Source of the DNA: Snodgrassella gandavensis
Lineage (GTDB): Bacteria > Pseudomonadota > Gammaproteobacteria > Burkholderiales > Neisseriaceae
Length of the DNA stretch: 64,000 bases
Assembly: GCF_914768025.1 (NCBI RefSeq)
Contig: NZ_CAJZCE010000005.1
Location: 62,001-126,000 of the forward strand
Direction: 5' to 3'
A program made the position numbers and the translations under genes. A model generated the notes under the pieces. That model did no database searches and was not told the origin of the DNA. It was given only the letters and a program-made list of their open reading frames with translations. Below, piece after piece: positions 8,613 through 16,796 of the stretch (position 1 is the stretch's first letter; each line of letters begins with the position of its first letter).

Positions 8613-9346
8613 GTATTTTTCCTTTGCCTGCGGCGCCACAACAGGCTGGGTGCATGCAATAACATATTGATAAATAAACGCGCATGCATTTTGGAAATCA
8701 AGATATTGTCTTGCCAGACACGGAAATGCGAAATGCCATCAGGCGTATAAGTCACTGGCGTATCAATCCAGAAAAAAGCACAGCCACGCCAATGCAGGTG
8801 TACCAAAAGCTCAACATCAAAATCCATGTGATTGCCTATATGTTCGCTATCAATCACATCAATAGTCGGCGCCAGTGGATAAATGCGGAATCCGCACATC
8901 CCATCTCTGATATCCAGTGATAAAGTATTTACCGCCAGCCAGAAATTAGTAATCTTGCGACCATAAAGCCGTGCTTTGGGTGTATCGGCACCATATACCG
9001 GCCGGCCACAAACGACTGCCTGTGGCTGTGCTATGGCTGCTGCCACCAATTTTTGCGTATCTGCCAAACAATGCTGGGCATCAGCATCTACCTGCAATAC
9101 ATGAGTATAGCCATGCAAGGCAGCATACTTTATCCCATCCTTTACCGCTGCCCCCTTGCCCCCATTCAGGGCACGGTATATCACCTCAATATCAGGCTGT
9201 GCTAATTGTTGTAGTGCCGTTGTCGCTGCATCATCAGAACCATCATCCACAATCAGGCAATCTATTCCGAAAGCCTGCATTGCCTGTGCCACCTTACCTA
9301 CGGTATGCACATGGTTGTAATGCGGAATCACTGCCAGCAATTTCAT
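8609..9346 (-). CDS. Family 2 glycosyltransferase of the aryl polyene cluster
   Basis: A 245-residue GT2 enzyme. The N-terminal strand LLAVIPHYNHVHTVGKV, the nucleotide-binding CLIVDDGSDD, and the metal-binding VDADAQH (a DxD variant) are all visible, with a GMCGFRIYPL block further on. No membrane helix is obvious. It matches the N-terminal half of the E. coli ApeJ fusion and probably adds a sugar or builds the lipid anchor of the polyene. It overlaps the ligase stop by 4 bases and the acyltransferase start by 4 bases, so three genes are tightly coupled. Confidence 0.88.
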   Translation of the reverse strand: MKLLAVIPHYNHVHTVGKVAQAMQAFGIDCLIVDDGSDDAATTALQQLAQPDIEVIYRALNGGKGAAVKDGIKYAALHGYTHVLQVDADAQHCLADTQKLVAAAIAQPQAVVCGRPVYGADTPKARLYGRKITNFWLAVNTLSLDIRDGMCGFRIYPLAPTIDVIDSEHIGNHMDFDVELLVHLHWRGCAFFWIDTPVTYTPDGISHFRVWQDNILISKMHARLFINMLLHAPSLLWRRRQRKNT

Positions 9347-11046
9347 AATACATGACTCTCCCTATCAGGAATCACCAGCCGGCCAGAAGAAATTTTTTTG
9401 TCGTGCATGGTGCACTGAAAGGATATTTTCCGGCGTACACAATCACGTTTAAATACCAATTCCACAATATCAGCCGGCCGCAGAAAATGCTGGAATTTCA
9501 AGTTTTCCATCTGCAATGGTGCCTGAACTAACCATGAGCACTGTTGCAGTAACTCTATAATCCATTTTATCTGGATAACCCCCGGTACCAGATGAAAAAC
9601 ATCGAAATGGCCTCTGAAATACACCAGATCAAGTGGAATCTGTATGCGTAGCCAATATTCATTGTCTGCAACAGCTTTTTTATCTAAAACAACAGGATGG
9701 GTAACAGGCTGTAAAATAGCCTGTTGTACGTCAACTGGATTCAGCTTACTTTGGGCATTGCGGGGTAAAGCAGTTGTAAATCGCCAGTGACGCGGCAGCG
9801 CAATCTTTTCCTGACTTCCAGCCAGCCACTCTTTCAACTGAAGGATAACCTGTTTGCGCCCCTGCTCACGCCAAGCCTGAATACCGGCATTATTCAAAGC
9901 CACCCATGCGGCCAGATGAGTGCCCTCAGGATGCTTCAAAATGTGAATATCAGCCACCCACTCATGAGTCATGAGCTTATTTTCCAGTTGCATCAGGGAA
10001 ATGCGTTTATCAGCCAGTTTAATGATGCGATCCAGCCGTCCCAATAGTTCAAAACCGTTTTCGTACTCAACTATTGCATCAGCCAGAATCTGTTCTGTCG
10101 TACAGCGCGGTGACTGAATAGCCAAGCCATTCTCATCAACTCTATGGCTGACATCCTGAAAAAACTGCCAGTAAGGCTGGTCACTTCGATAGCCTACTGC
10201 ACCAGTTTCAGTACTACCGTAGATTTCTACTACATTAGGACAGATATGTTCGAGTAGAAAAGCCTTACTGGTTTGTGCCAGTACACCACCAGCAGAAATA
10301 ACCGCAACGACATGTCCTTGCGCTAGAGAAATATCATGGGATAAGCGCAGAGTATGCAGCAGAGTGGGACTGCTAACCCAGATAACATTCCTGTAAGTCT
10401 GACTGGTCACCAGCAGCACTTCAGGAAAAAGCAGACGCTGCCGGTAAACAGGCAAGCCCAGATACAGACTGAGCATAATACGAAAACTTAAGCCATACAT
10501 GTGCTGCACACTGACGCTACCCAGCACAACCGGCCGGTCTTGAATCATTGCACTCGGCAGTGTTGTGGCCAGTATCTGTGCTTCAAGGCATAACTCGTGC
10601 CAGTTTTTATTAATCACTTTGGCCACACCTGTAGAGCCAGATGTTTGCAGGACAACAGCAATATTATTCACAAAATGACAATTTGCTTCTGCGCAGCCAA
10701 GTGCAGCCCACCTTGACGCTGGCAATGCAGGTATAGCAAGTTTATCTGTAATCTCATCAGTCAGATAAATATCTACCGTCTGCTCCAGCCACAAGCAGTT
10801 ATCATCAGACAGACTGGCCGGCAGATAAACATCAATATCTGCCTGCACACAAGCCAATAAAGCAATGGCAAAATAAGCAGCATCATCAAAATACAGGCCA
10901 GCACGCTTCACCGACTGATCAGATAAATACTGACTTAATGCGGTTATTTGTTGCATAGCCTGCTGCCAGCTCAAGCTGTCTGCACCAGTAGCAAATAAAG
11001 CCTGACTATGGGTACGTTCTGCCCAGAATTGTTCTGCCATCATCAT
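9343..11046 (-). CDS. apeH: Acyl/aryl-AMP ligase fused to a hotdog dehydratase (ApeH-ApeI type)
   Basis: A 567-residue two-domain protein. The first 440 residues form an ANL adenylating enzyme: VVLQTSGSTGVAKVINK is the P-loop (A3) motif, VEIYGSTETGAVGYR the A5 motif and ELLGRLDRIIKLADKRISL the A7-A8 hinge. It should load an aryl acid, probably 4-hydroxybenzoate as in E. coli ApeH, on a carrier protein. The last 110 residues carry a hotdog domain with FRGHFDVFHLVPGVIQIKW, the GHF...PGV signature of FabA/FabZ dehydratases, and match ApeI. The start is in the triple ATG at 11040-11046, just after the upstream stop. A longer frame to 11211 runs into the upstream gene and was rejected. Confidence 0.88.
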   Translation of the reverse strand: MMMAEQFWAERTHSQALFATGADSLSWQQAMQQITALSQYLSDQSVKRAGLYFDDAAYFAIALLACVQADIDVYLPASLSDDNCLWLEQTVDIYLTDEITDKLAIPALPASRWAALGCAEANCHFVNNIAVVLQTSGSTGVAKVINKNWHELCLEAQILATTLPSAMIQDRPVVLGSVSVQHMYGLSFRIMLSLYLGLPVYRQRLLFPEVLLVTSQTYRNVIWVSSPTLLHTLRLSHDISLAQGHVVAVISAGGVLAQTSKAFLLEHICPNVVEIYGSTETGAVGYRSDQPYWQFFQDVSHRVDENGLAIQSPRCTTEQILADAIVEYENGFELLGRLDRIIKLADKRISLMQLENKLMTHEWVADIHILKHPEGTHLAAWVALNNAGIQAWREQGRKQVILQLKEWLAGSQEKIALPRHWRFTTALPRNAQSKLNPVDVQQAILQPVTHPVVLDKKAVADNEYWLRIQIPLDLVYFRGHFDVFHLVPGVIQIKWIIELLQQCSWLVQAPLQMENLKFQHFLRPADIVELVFKRDCVRRKISFQCTMHDKKISSGRLVIPDRESHVL

Positions 11047-11048
11047 AT

Positions 11049-11597
11049 TTATATTTTTAATCTTAGCCGTCGGTACAGAAATTCTCCGCCAAACAATATT
11101 CCCATCAGCAGATAAGAAATCACGCCGGTATACACCGCCCAAGCGTGCCAGTATTGACCCAGAATCAGGCCTGAAGTAAACAGAATATTCATGCAGAAAA
11201 AACCACACCATATCTGCGTAACCCGTCTGGTATAGCGTACTCCGGTGTCAGGCAGGTCTGGATGCTGTAAACGGGCAAGACGTTCAATGATTGACTGCCG
11301 GCTAAACAAGCTGGCAGCAAACACCAGCAACAGCAGCATACTCACCATGACCGGATACCAGTACATGGCGGTAGTCGAATGCAACCAAGCCAACAGTACA
11401 AACACAAGCATCAGCGCACCCGACAATAATTTCTGTAATGTTTTTTTGTTAAACAAAGCCCGTAACAGCCAGATGATAGCCATCAGTACAGCAACCGGAA
11501 TTACCCCAGTATATTTCTGGCCAAAATACCAGATAAACGGATACAGGATACTAACCAGAATAAGTACTGCATTAATGGCTGCATACAGCCTAGGCAT
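11049..11597 (-). CDS. Small integral membrane protein of aryl polyene clusters (COG4648-like)
   Basis: A 182-residue protein made almost entirely of hydrophobic segments, with about five or six membrane helices (near 5-25, 30-45, 55-75, 80-95, 125-145, 150-170). There are short charged turns such as FNKKTLQKL and SRQSIIERLARLQHPD. It resembles the membrane protein at the ApeG position of known APE clusters. No catalytic residues are recognised; a role in membrane anchoring or transport of the product is inferred from position. Its start overlaps the carrier-protein gene by 8 bases. Confidence 0.78.
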   Translation of the reverse strand: MPRLYAAINAVLILVSILYPFIWYFGQKYTGVIPVAVLMAIIWLLRALFNKKTLQKLLSGALMLVFVLLAWLHSTTAMYWYPVMVSMLLLLVFAASLFSRQSIIERLARLQHPDLPDTGVRYTRRVTQIWCGFFCMNILFTSGLILGQYWHAWAVYTGVISYLLMGILFGGEFLYRRLRLKI

Positions 11598-11847
11598 TGT
11601 CTGCCTGTTTGGCCTTGTTCATCACTGCCTGAATCACATCAGCCACCGTACGCACGCTGCGAAAATCTTCTGCCTGTAATTTGTGCCCGGTCTGGCGTTT
11701 GATGTAATCAATCAAATCAATGGCATCAATACTGTCAATTTCCAAATCCGTAAATAAATCGGCTTCAGGCTTGATTCGCTCTGGTGCAATTTCAAACAGA
11801 TTTTCCAATGCGTTTGCCAAAATGGCATAAATTTCCTGTTCAGTCAT
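11590..11847 (-). CDS. apeF: Acyl carrier protein 2 of the aryl polyene cluster
   Basis: An 85-residue acyl carrier protein. The phosphopantetheine attachment Ser lies in DLEIDSIDAIDLIDYI (about residue 39), followed by the recognition helix. It differs from the housekeeping AcpP at 49543-49782, which has the standard DSLD motif. APE clusters carry two carriers: one holds the aryl starter and chain, and the other probably supports later steps. The gene lies 37 bases after the first carrier gene and overlaps the membrane-protein gene downstream. Confidence 0.9.
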   Translation of the reverse strand: MTEQEIYAILANALENLFEIAPERIKPEADLFTDLEIDSIDAIDLIDYIKRQTGHKLQAEDFRSVRTVADVIQAVMNKAKQADNA

Positions 11848-11884
11848 AAGCCGGCTTTCCCTTTTAAATAAAAACAGGTTATCT

Positions 11885-12142
11885 TCAGTGTTTACTTTGA
11901 ATATAACTGGCTAATGAATTGACACTGAAAAAATGCTCACGCAGCTGACTGCTGTCGTTTTCCATTTGCAGGCCAAATTTTTTCTGGATTGCCAGTCCCA
12001 ATTCCAAAGCATCTACAGAATCCAGCCCAAGGCCGTCATCACCAAATAAGGCCATATCATCACCGATATCATCTACTGTGATGTCTTCCAGCCCCAAACT
12101 GTCAATAATCAATTCTTTAATTTGAATAACTAAATCACTCAT
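11885..12142 (-). CDS. apeE: Acyl carrier protein 1 of the aryl polyene cluster
   Basis: An 85-residue acyl carrier protein with the attachment Ser in GLGLDSVDALELGLAI (about residue 42). The acidic loop DDIGDDMALFGDDGLG ahead of the Ser is typical of ApeE-like carriers. In E. coli ApeE accepts the aryl starter from ApeH and carries the elongating chain. It starts directly after the stop of the acyltransferase gene at 12143, so the two are part of one transcript. The tandem carrier arrangement with a 42-base spacer before the next ATG is intact. Confidence 0.9.
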   Translation of the reverse strand: MSDLVIQIKELIIDSLGLEDITVDDIGDDMALFGDDGLGLDSVDALELGLAIQKKFGLQMENDSSQLREHFFSVNSLASYIQSKH

Positions 12143-12928
12143 TCACTGCTTTCTTTTACTGCATTCATGCTGGAAATATTCCTGCAATTGCTGATTAAGT
12201 TTTCTTGCCGCTATGGGCAAAGGTTTGTGTTGTAACCACTGTTGTGGATCGATATCATCACCAACATAAAAATCATAATGAATTTTCTGTTTCGGCACCT
12301 GATACCAGGGTTGGTGCTTTTTCAGTGCCGGCGGATTCATCACAATCACTACCGGCGTAATCACACGGGCACTGCGCAACCCAATAGACACAGCGCCGCG
12401 ATTAAAATTTATTTTGTTATCCCATCCAGTACGCGTACCTTCAGGAAAAATCAGCAGACTTTGCCCATCACGCAATACTGCATCTGCATCTTCAACAACT
12501 TGCAGCGATTCATCATTCGGTAAGAATCCACAGGCAAGTATTGGGCTTTTCATTACTGGGTTACGCAACAGATCTTTTTTAACAATACAATTAAGTGTGG
12601 GCACTTTAGCCAGCATAAACACCACATCCAGTAATGACGGATGATTTACCAAAATCAGTTGTCCGGGCTGTCCAAGGCGCTCAAAACCATGGTAACGAAC
12701 AGTAATGACACCTGTAACACTTAAATAACGGATAAACGCAGCCCAAATATGCGCAACCAGCCGCCGTGCCCGTATCTGACTGGCCATACTGTTTTTTGCT
12801 GATGGCAAGATATAAGGCAACAGAATAATTTTAAACAGCAGCCCAAATACACCAAAAATCACAAAGCCCATTGCCGTTGCACACCAGCGCCACATCCAGT
12901 TGCACCAACCCATCAGCCAATCCGCCAC
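12143..12928 (-). CDS. apeD: PlsC-like 1-acylglycerol-3-phosphate acyltransferase family protein of the aryl polyene cluster
   Basis: A 261-residue acyltransferase. An N-terminal hydrophobic stretch (MGFVIFGVFGLLFKIILLPY) should anchor it to the inner membrane. The catalytic HX4D motif is seen in VNHPSLLDVVF, and the phosphate-binding motif in LLIFPEGTRTG. A third block, TPVVIVMNPP, is the substrate pocket strand. It matches the ApeD position and probably acylates the lipid anchor of the polyene. The start overlaps the end of the apeC-like gene by 16 bases. The housekeeping plsC is not in this window, but all flanking genes are APE genes. Confidence 0.86.
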   Translation of the reverse strand: MADWLMGWCNWMWRWCATAMGFVIFGVFGLLFKIILLPYILPSAKNSMASQIRARRLVAHIWAAFIRYLSVTGVITVRYHGFERLGQPGQLILVNHPSLLDVVFMLAKVPTLNCIVKKDLLRNPVMKSPILACGFLPNDESLQVVEDADAVLRDGQSLLIFPEGTRTGWDNKINFNRGAVSIGLRSARVITPVVIVMNPPALKKHQPWYQVPKQKIHYDFYVGDDIDPQQWLQHKPLPIAARKLNQQLQEYFQHECSKRKQ

Positions 12929-13650
12929 TGCCAGACTCCCTGTTCAGCAGGTTGCCTGCGCACAGTCTGCGCGGTTACCTGTTGTACAATCCAATCCAGC
13001 GTACTACTGTAATAATTCAGTGTACCGGCCAGTGGTTTATCTGTATCCTCTGCCATCATCGGACTGTAGGTCAGACTTGCCTGTTCACCTGCGGTGAGGA
13101 TTAACCCCAATGCCAGTGGAAATGGCGCACGCACTGCTGCTACGTTATATTCAGCCGCAATGGGTTCTTCCACTACTACCACCAAAACCTGCGATGCACC
13201 CTCTTCCAGCAAACCTACCGCTTCGGTAATGCCCATTTCCAGACCATTATATCGCGCGCTTAAAGCTATACATTCACTCATGTCCGCACGCATCAGCGAC
13301 CACTGACCGACAATGGCATTATGCACAGACAAAGCAAATGAAGTCGGTGATAACTCTTCCTGTCGTATCAAGCTTTGCCACAATTGAAAACTGCGGTTAA
13401 TCTCACCATCATGAGAAACAAAAACCACCGGACAGGATATATTTTCGGGCAACAGCGGCCATGACGCTGCAAACATCAAACGGGCAGCTGAGCTCAAACG
13501 ACGTCTTTTCATGGCTGGTAAAAAAGAAACATCAATATCTCTGGCCGTTAAACCATTGATGTTCCTTCCCTGTGCTACCCATTGCTGCCAGTCTGCTAAC
13601 GTCTGGTGAAAAGGACTAACCGCACGCCAAGCAGATATTGCAAACTTCAT
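12913..13650 (-). CDS. apeC: Ketosynthase-like chain-length factor of the aryl polyene cluster
   Basis: A 245-residue protein resembling only the N-terminal half of a ketosynthase. The nucleophile-elbow region reads SFALSVHNAIVGQWSL, with no Cys where a ketosynthase has one. It is therefore a chain-length-factor-like partner, consistent with the ApeC-ApeO heterodimer known from E. coli. Start MKFAISAWRAVSP at 13650 is preferred because the four extra codons upstream add nothing conserved. It is the first gene of the operon; the long AT-rich gap upstream should hold the promoter. Genes for a starter-supplying ammonia-lyase or a methyltransferase, seen in some APE clusters, are not next to it. 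Confidence 0.87.
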   Translation of the reverse strand: MKFAISAWRAVSPFHQTLADWQQWVAQGRNINGLTARDIDVSFLPAMKRRRLSSAARLMFAASWPLLPENISCPVVFVSHDGEINRSFQLWQSLIRQEELSPTSFALSVHNAIVGQWSLMRADMSECIALSARYNGLEMGITEAVGLLEEGASQVLVVVVEEPIAAEYNVAAVRAPFPLALGLILTAGEQASLTYSPMMAEDTDKPLAGTLNYYSSTLDWIVQQVTAQTVRRQPAEQGVWQWRIG

Positions 13651-14867
13651 ATATCCGTACAAAACATAATAAACTTAACATTATATGTAAATATATATCA
13701 TCTAACAATTAAATATTTTCTTTAAGTGTTAATATAGTTCCTTTGAACTTACTATTAATATATATATTTAATTAAAAAAATGATCTATTAACTTTAAAAA
13801 TATAATTAAAATCTATAGCATATAATAATATTATTGCACAATGCCATAATGTATTTAGCATGATTAAAATTTAACATAATTTAACCATACATGACTTCTG
13901 TATTTATGACTGAAATCGATAACAGAACACTGATCTATATACTTTTTCAGCAAAGCAGCAAATAAAGAATAATTTTGGGTGGGGGATACATTAACTTTCC
14001 CCAGAATAAGCTCTGGCCGCATTACGTTATATATCACCTTACGCGGCACTTTCATGTTTGTCTGTACAAATACCGGTAAACACACTGGCAATTATTACCA
14101 GCGATAATACAACGTTATTATCGTTGTGCTTACCTAAGCTAAACCGAAATATTCTATCGCGAAGCAAAACGTTATCGTCCTTCTGCCGTTCCATCCTTGA
14201 CGCGAATATCGATTTTCGCGCCTATACCAGAATATAATTAAACAGACACAAGTATTTATTGCTGAACATCATATAGAGAGCAGGAATGAAGCGCATCTGA
14301 GATTTACCGGCTGAGCACAAAAGTCGCTGCCACTTCCTAAATACGCTAGGTTCAATAGGTCATACTATTTATGACAATAAAATAATAAATTATCTGATGC
14401 AACAGGCACAGATTTATCAGTATGCACCGCTTCTGATAACTGGATTAATATCCGTACAGTTCATATTTGTCTGGCAGGAAAACACTACTCCAGTGCATAG
14501 AAAAACTGAGCATCATGGGCTGACAGACGATGGTTAATCGCAGCTTCATAGCCTGAAAGCCATCTTCTGACAAATGAATCTCCCCTATTTCACACCAGCA
14601 AACCGAAGAAATGTCTCCCTGTCCTACCAGCCTTGGCTACAGTATTGCCGCCACAATACAGCAGGAAATTCACCTGCTACGGCAACAGACTGCGCAGCTG
14701 ACACCATGCCGCCAGATTTAGCTTTTTCTAGCATAAAAATCAGCTATTGTTTTACCCTTATAAATAAACTCATTGTTTACTGCTAAGGTGCGCTAACACT
14801 GCCCTAACGGCATCATTTTCAGTTACAGACATTAATTATTGCTAGCTGTATTTTCAGCACTTATTTT
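13651..14867. other. Gene-poor gap upstream of the aryl polyene operon
   Basis: These 1.2 kb hold no gene I can support. Bases 13663-13860 are very AT-rich and probably carry the APE promoter, though no clean -35/-10 pair stands out. A 75-codon frame at 13864-14091 (minus) matches no family I know. Two small perfect inverted repeats lie at 14102-14123 and 14201-14220. Short frames in the right half look like decayed coding sequence, but none can be named. Confidence 0.6.
14102..14123. repeat. Small inverted repeat
   Basis: An 8-base arm CGATAATA, a 6-base spacer and the matching arm TATTATCG. No T-run follows on either strand. A second short inverted repeat (CGCGAA / TTCGCG with an 8-base spacer) lies at 14201-14220. 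They could be operator sites or remnants of an element; no function can be assigned. Confidence 0.4.
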
Positions 14868-15659
14868 TTAGTCCAGCCAGATTGCACTTAACATACGTCC
14901 GGTTTGCCCGTCACGCCGATAGGAAAAATAACGTTCGCGCTGTAAAACCGTACATTCTGTGCCGCCATAAACCTGATGTACACCCGCATCAGCCAGAGCT
15001 AGCCGCGCCAGCGCATAAATATCTGCTAGATAATGGTCATTACCAATATCGGTAAAGGCTGCCTGTGCCTTGGGCTGGCGCAGGCAAAATGCTTCCCATA
15101 CTTCTATGCCAACCTCAAAGGCTTCCGGCCCGATTGCCGGCCCCAGATAAGCAAGGATTTCCAGTGGATTGACCTGCATGGCCTCTACCGTATTCTGTAA
15201 TACCCCATTTGCCAGCCCACGCCAGCCGGCATGCGCCGCAGCCACTACAGTACCGGCACGGTCGCACAGCAATACCGGCAGACAATCCGCAGTCATAATG
15301 GCACAGGCTACTGCTTCGCCCTGACGGCAGAAGCTGGCATCGGCAGCTTCTGGCTTTCCAGTCTGCATTGCTGTTAATGCCGACACCGCATCGGTTACTT
15401 TAACACTGTGTATTTGATTCAAATAGGCCAGCGGTTTTGCCACCTGCTGCTGCACCAGTGCACGATTATGCTGTACAGCCTCAGAATGATCACCGACATG
15501 TGCACCAACATTTAATGCAGCAAATGGCGGTCGGCTCACGCCGCCCTGACGCGTAGAAATCAAGGTGTGTACATTAGCCGGTGCCGGCCATTCTGCCTTA
15601 AAAAAGGATTTTTTGTCCTGAGTCAGACCAAGTGCCTGATTCATGTCCCACTGGTTCAT
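14868..15659 (-). CDS. pgeF: Peptidoglycan editing factor / multicopper polyphenol oxidase family protein (PgeF, YfiH)
   Basis: A 263-residue member of the YfiH/DUF152 family. The conserved blocks are STRQGGVSRPPF near the N-terminus, IMTADCLPVLLCD with two Cys, and VAAAHAGWRGLANGV with the metal-binding His. In E. coli PgeF corrects muropeptides by removing wrongly incorporated L-Ser from position 1 of the stem; related proteins are purine nucleosidases or laccase-like. The C-terminus YFSYRRDGQTGRMLSAIWL is typical. It starts 9 bases after the rluD stop and forms an operon with it, as in other Neisseriaceae. Confidence 0.93.
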   Translation of the reverse strand: MNQWDMNQALGLTQDKKSFFKAEWPAPANVHTLISTRQGGVSRPPFAALNVGAHVGDHSEAVQHNRALVQQQVAKPLAYLNQIHSVKVTDAVSALTAMQTGKPEAADASFCRQGEAVACAIMTADCLPVLLCDRAGTVVAAAHAGWRGLANGVLQNTVEAMQVNPLEILAYLGPAIGPEAFEVGIEVWEAFCLRQPKAQAAFTDIGNDHYLADIYALARLALADAGVHQVYGGTECTVLQRERYFSYRRDGQTGRMLSAIWLD

Positions 15660-15668
15660 CGTACTGCC

Positions 15669-16796
15669 CTATTCGCGTACATAAATAACATCCACATCAT
15701 AATCATCGTCATCCCAGTCTTCATCTTCCGCCTCAGTACCCAGACGCTGCTGCCACTCATCCGCGGTTTTAATGGCAGAATCCATGCCTGCCTGTAAACG
15801 CAGTACGGAGAGCAAATGATAAATATCACCCGGCAATGGTGCTTCAAACTGTATGGTTTCTTGTGTTTGCGGATGAATAAAGCACAGCCGATAGGCATGC
15901 AGTGCCTGACGCGCCAATGCTTTAACCGCTGCCTTGACTTCAGCTGTAGCCGGATGGCGCGGGTTGCCGTATAGCATATCTCCGGCCAGTGGATGGCCAG
16001 CAGCTTTCATATGCACGCGAATCTGATGGGTACGGCCGGTTTCCAATTGGCATTCGATATAACTGAAATCAGCATAACGCTCCAGTACCTTTACATGGGT
16101 AATGGCTTCCTTACCGCCAAAAGGCACAACGGCCATACGGGTGCGATTATGCGGATCACGCCCAATCAGGGTTTCAATTTTGCCATCAAAGGGTACGATG
16201 CCATCGGCTACCGCACGATAGGTACGTTTTACCGTGCGTGCCTGTAACTGGCGTACCAACTGTGTTTGCGCTGCCACAGTTTTGGCTACTACCATCAGGC
16301 CACTGGTATCCTTATCCAGCCGGTGCACGATTCCGGCTCGCGGCACCTGTGCCAGCGCCGGACAATAGGCAAGCAGCCCGTTGAGCAGCGTGCCCTGCCA
16401 GTTGCCCGCAGCTGGATGTACCACCAATCCGGCAGGTTTATTCAGTACCAGTACACAATCATCTTCATATATAATGTCCAGCGGCATGGGTTCGGGTGTA
16501 AAGGCTAGCTGGCTCTCATCCTGCTGAATGGCTACCTGTATGGTTTCACCACCGATTAACTTATACTTGGGTGGCACTACGCTACCGTTAACGGTAACAT
16601 GGTTATCCTTTATCCACGCAGTCAGGCGGCTACGGGAGAATTCCGGCGCCAGTTTTGCCAGCGCTGCATCCAGACGCAAGCCGGCCAGTTCATTAGGTAC
16701 TGTCCAATTTTTATAACTTTGTGCACCATCATCTGCCGCAAAGGGCAAATCATCGTTATAATCGTCATCATTCTCTAACAAAGAAGTGTCTTTCAT
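15669..16796 (-). CDS. rluD: 23S rRNA pseudouridine synthase RluD
   Basis: A pseudouridine synthase of about 375 residues that modifies helix 69 of 23S rRNA. It has an N-terminal S4 RNA-binding domain (LRLDAALAKLAPEFSRSRLTAWI) and the RluA-family catalytic motif GIVHRLDKDTSGLMVVAK with the essential Asp. The GRTHQIRVHM block near the end of the domain is also clear. An acidic tail of unusual composition, rich in D and E (EDEDWDDDDYDVDV), follows. I chose Met at 16796, which begins MKDTSLLEND. A longer frame reaches 16853 but runs through bamD. The chosen ATG overlaps the bamD ATG on the other strand. Confidence 0.93.
   Translation of the reverse strand: MKDTSLLENDDDYNDDLPFAADDGAQSYKNWTVPNELAGLRLDAALAKLAPEFSRSRLTAWIKDNHVTVNGSVVPPKYKLIGGETIQVAIQQDESQLAFTPEPMPLDIIYEDDCVLVLNKPAGLVVHPAAGNWQGTLLNGLLAYCPALAQVPRAGIVHRLDKDTSGLMVVAKTVAAQTQLVRQLQARTVKRTYRAVADGIVPFDGKIETLIGRDPHNRTRMAVVPFGGKEAITHVKVLERYADFSYIECQLETGRTHQIRVHMKAAGHPLAGDMLYGNPRHPATAEVKAAVKALARQALHAYRLCFIHPQTQETIQFEAPLPGDIYHLLSVLRLQAGMDSAIKTADEWQQRLGTEAEDEDWDDDDYDVDVIYVRE

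Noticed and set aside
1397-12142. The ketosynthase, reductase, dehydratase and carrier genes taken as ordinary fatty acid synthesis
   Set aside because: A full housekeeping fabF-acpP pair is present at 48198-49782. The cluster genes include a Cys-less chain-length factor, two variant carriers, an aryl ligase and an export set, which is the APE pattern.
13864-14091. A 75-codon open frame on the minus strand in the gap before the APE operon
   Set aside because: It lacks a clear ribosome site and matches no family I recognise; the surrounding DNA is AT-rich and looks decayed.
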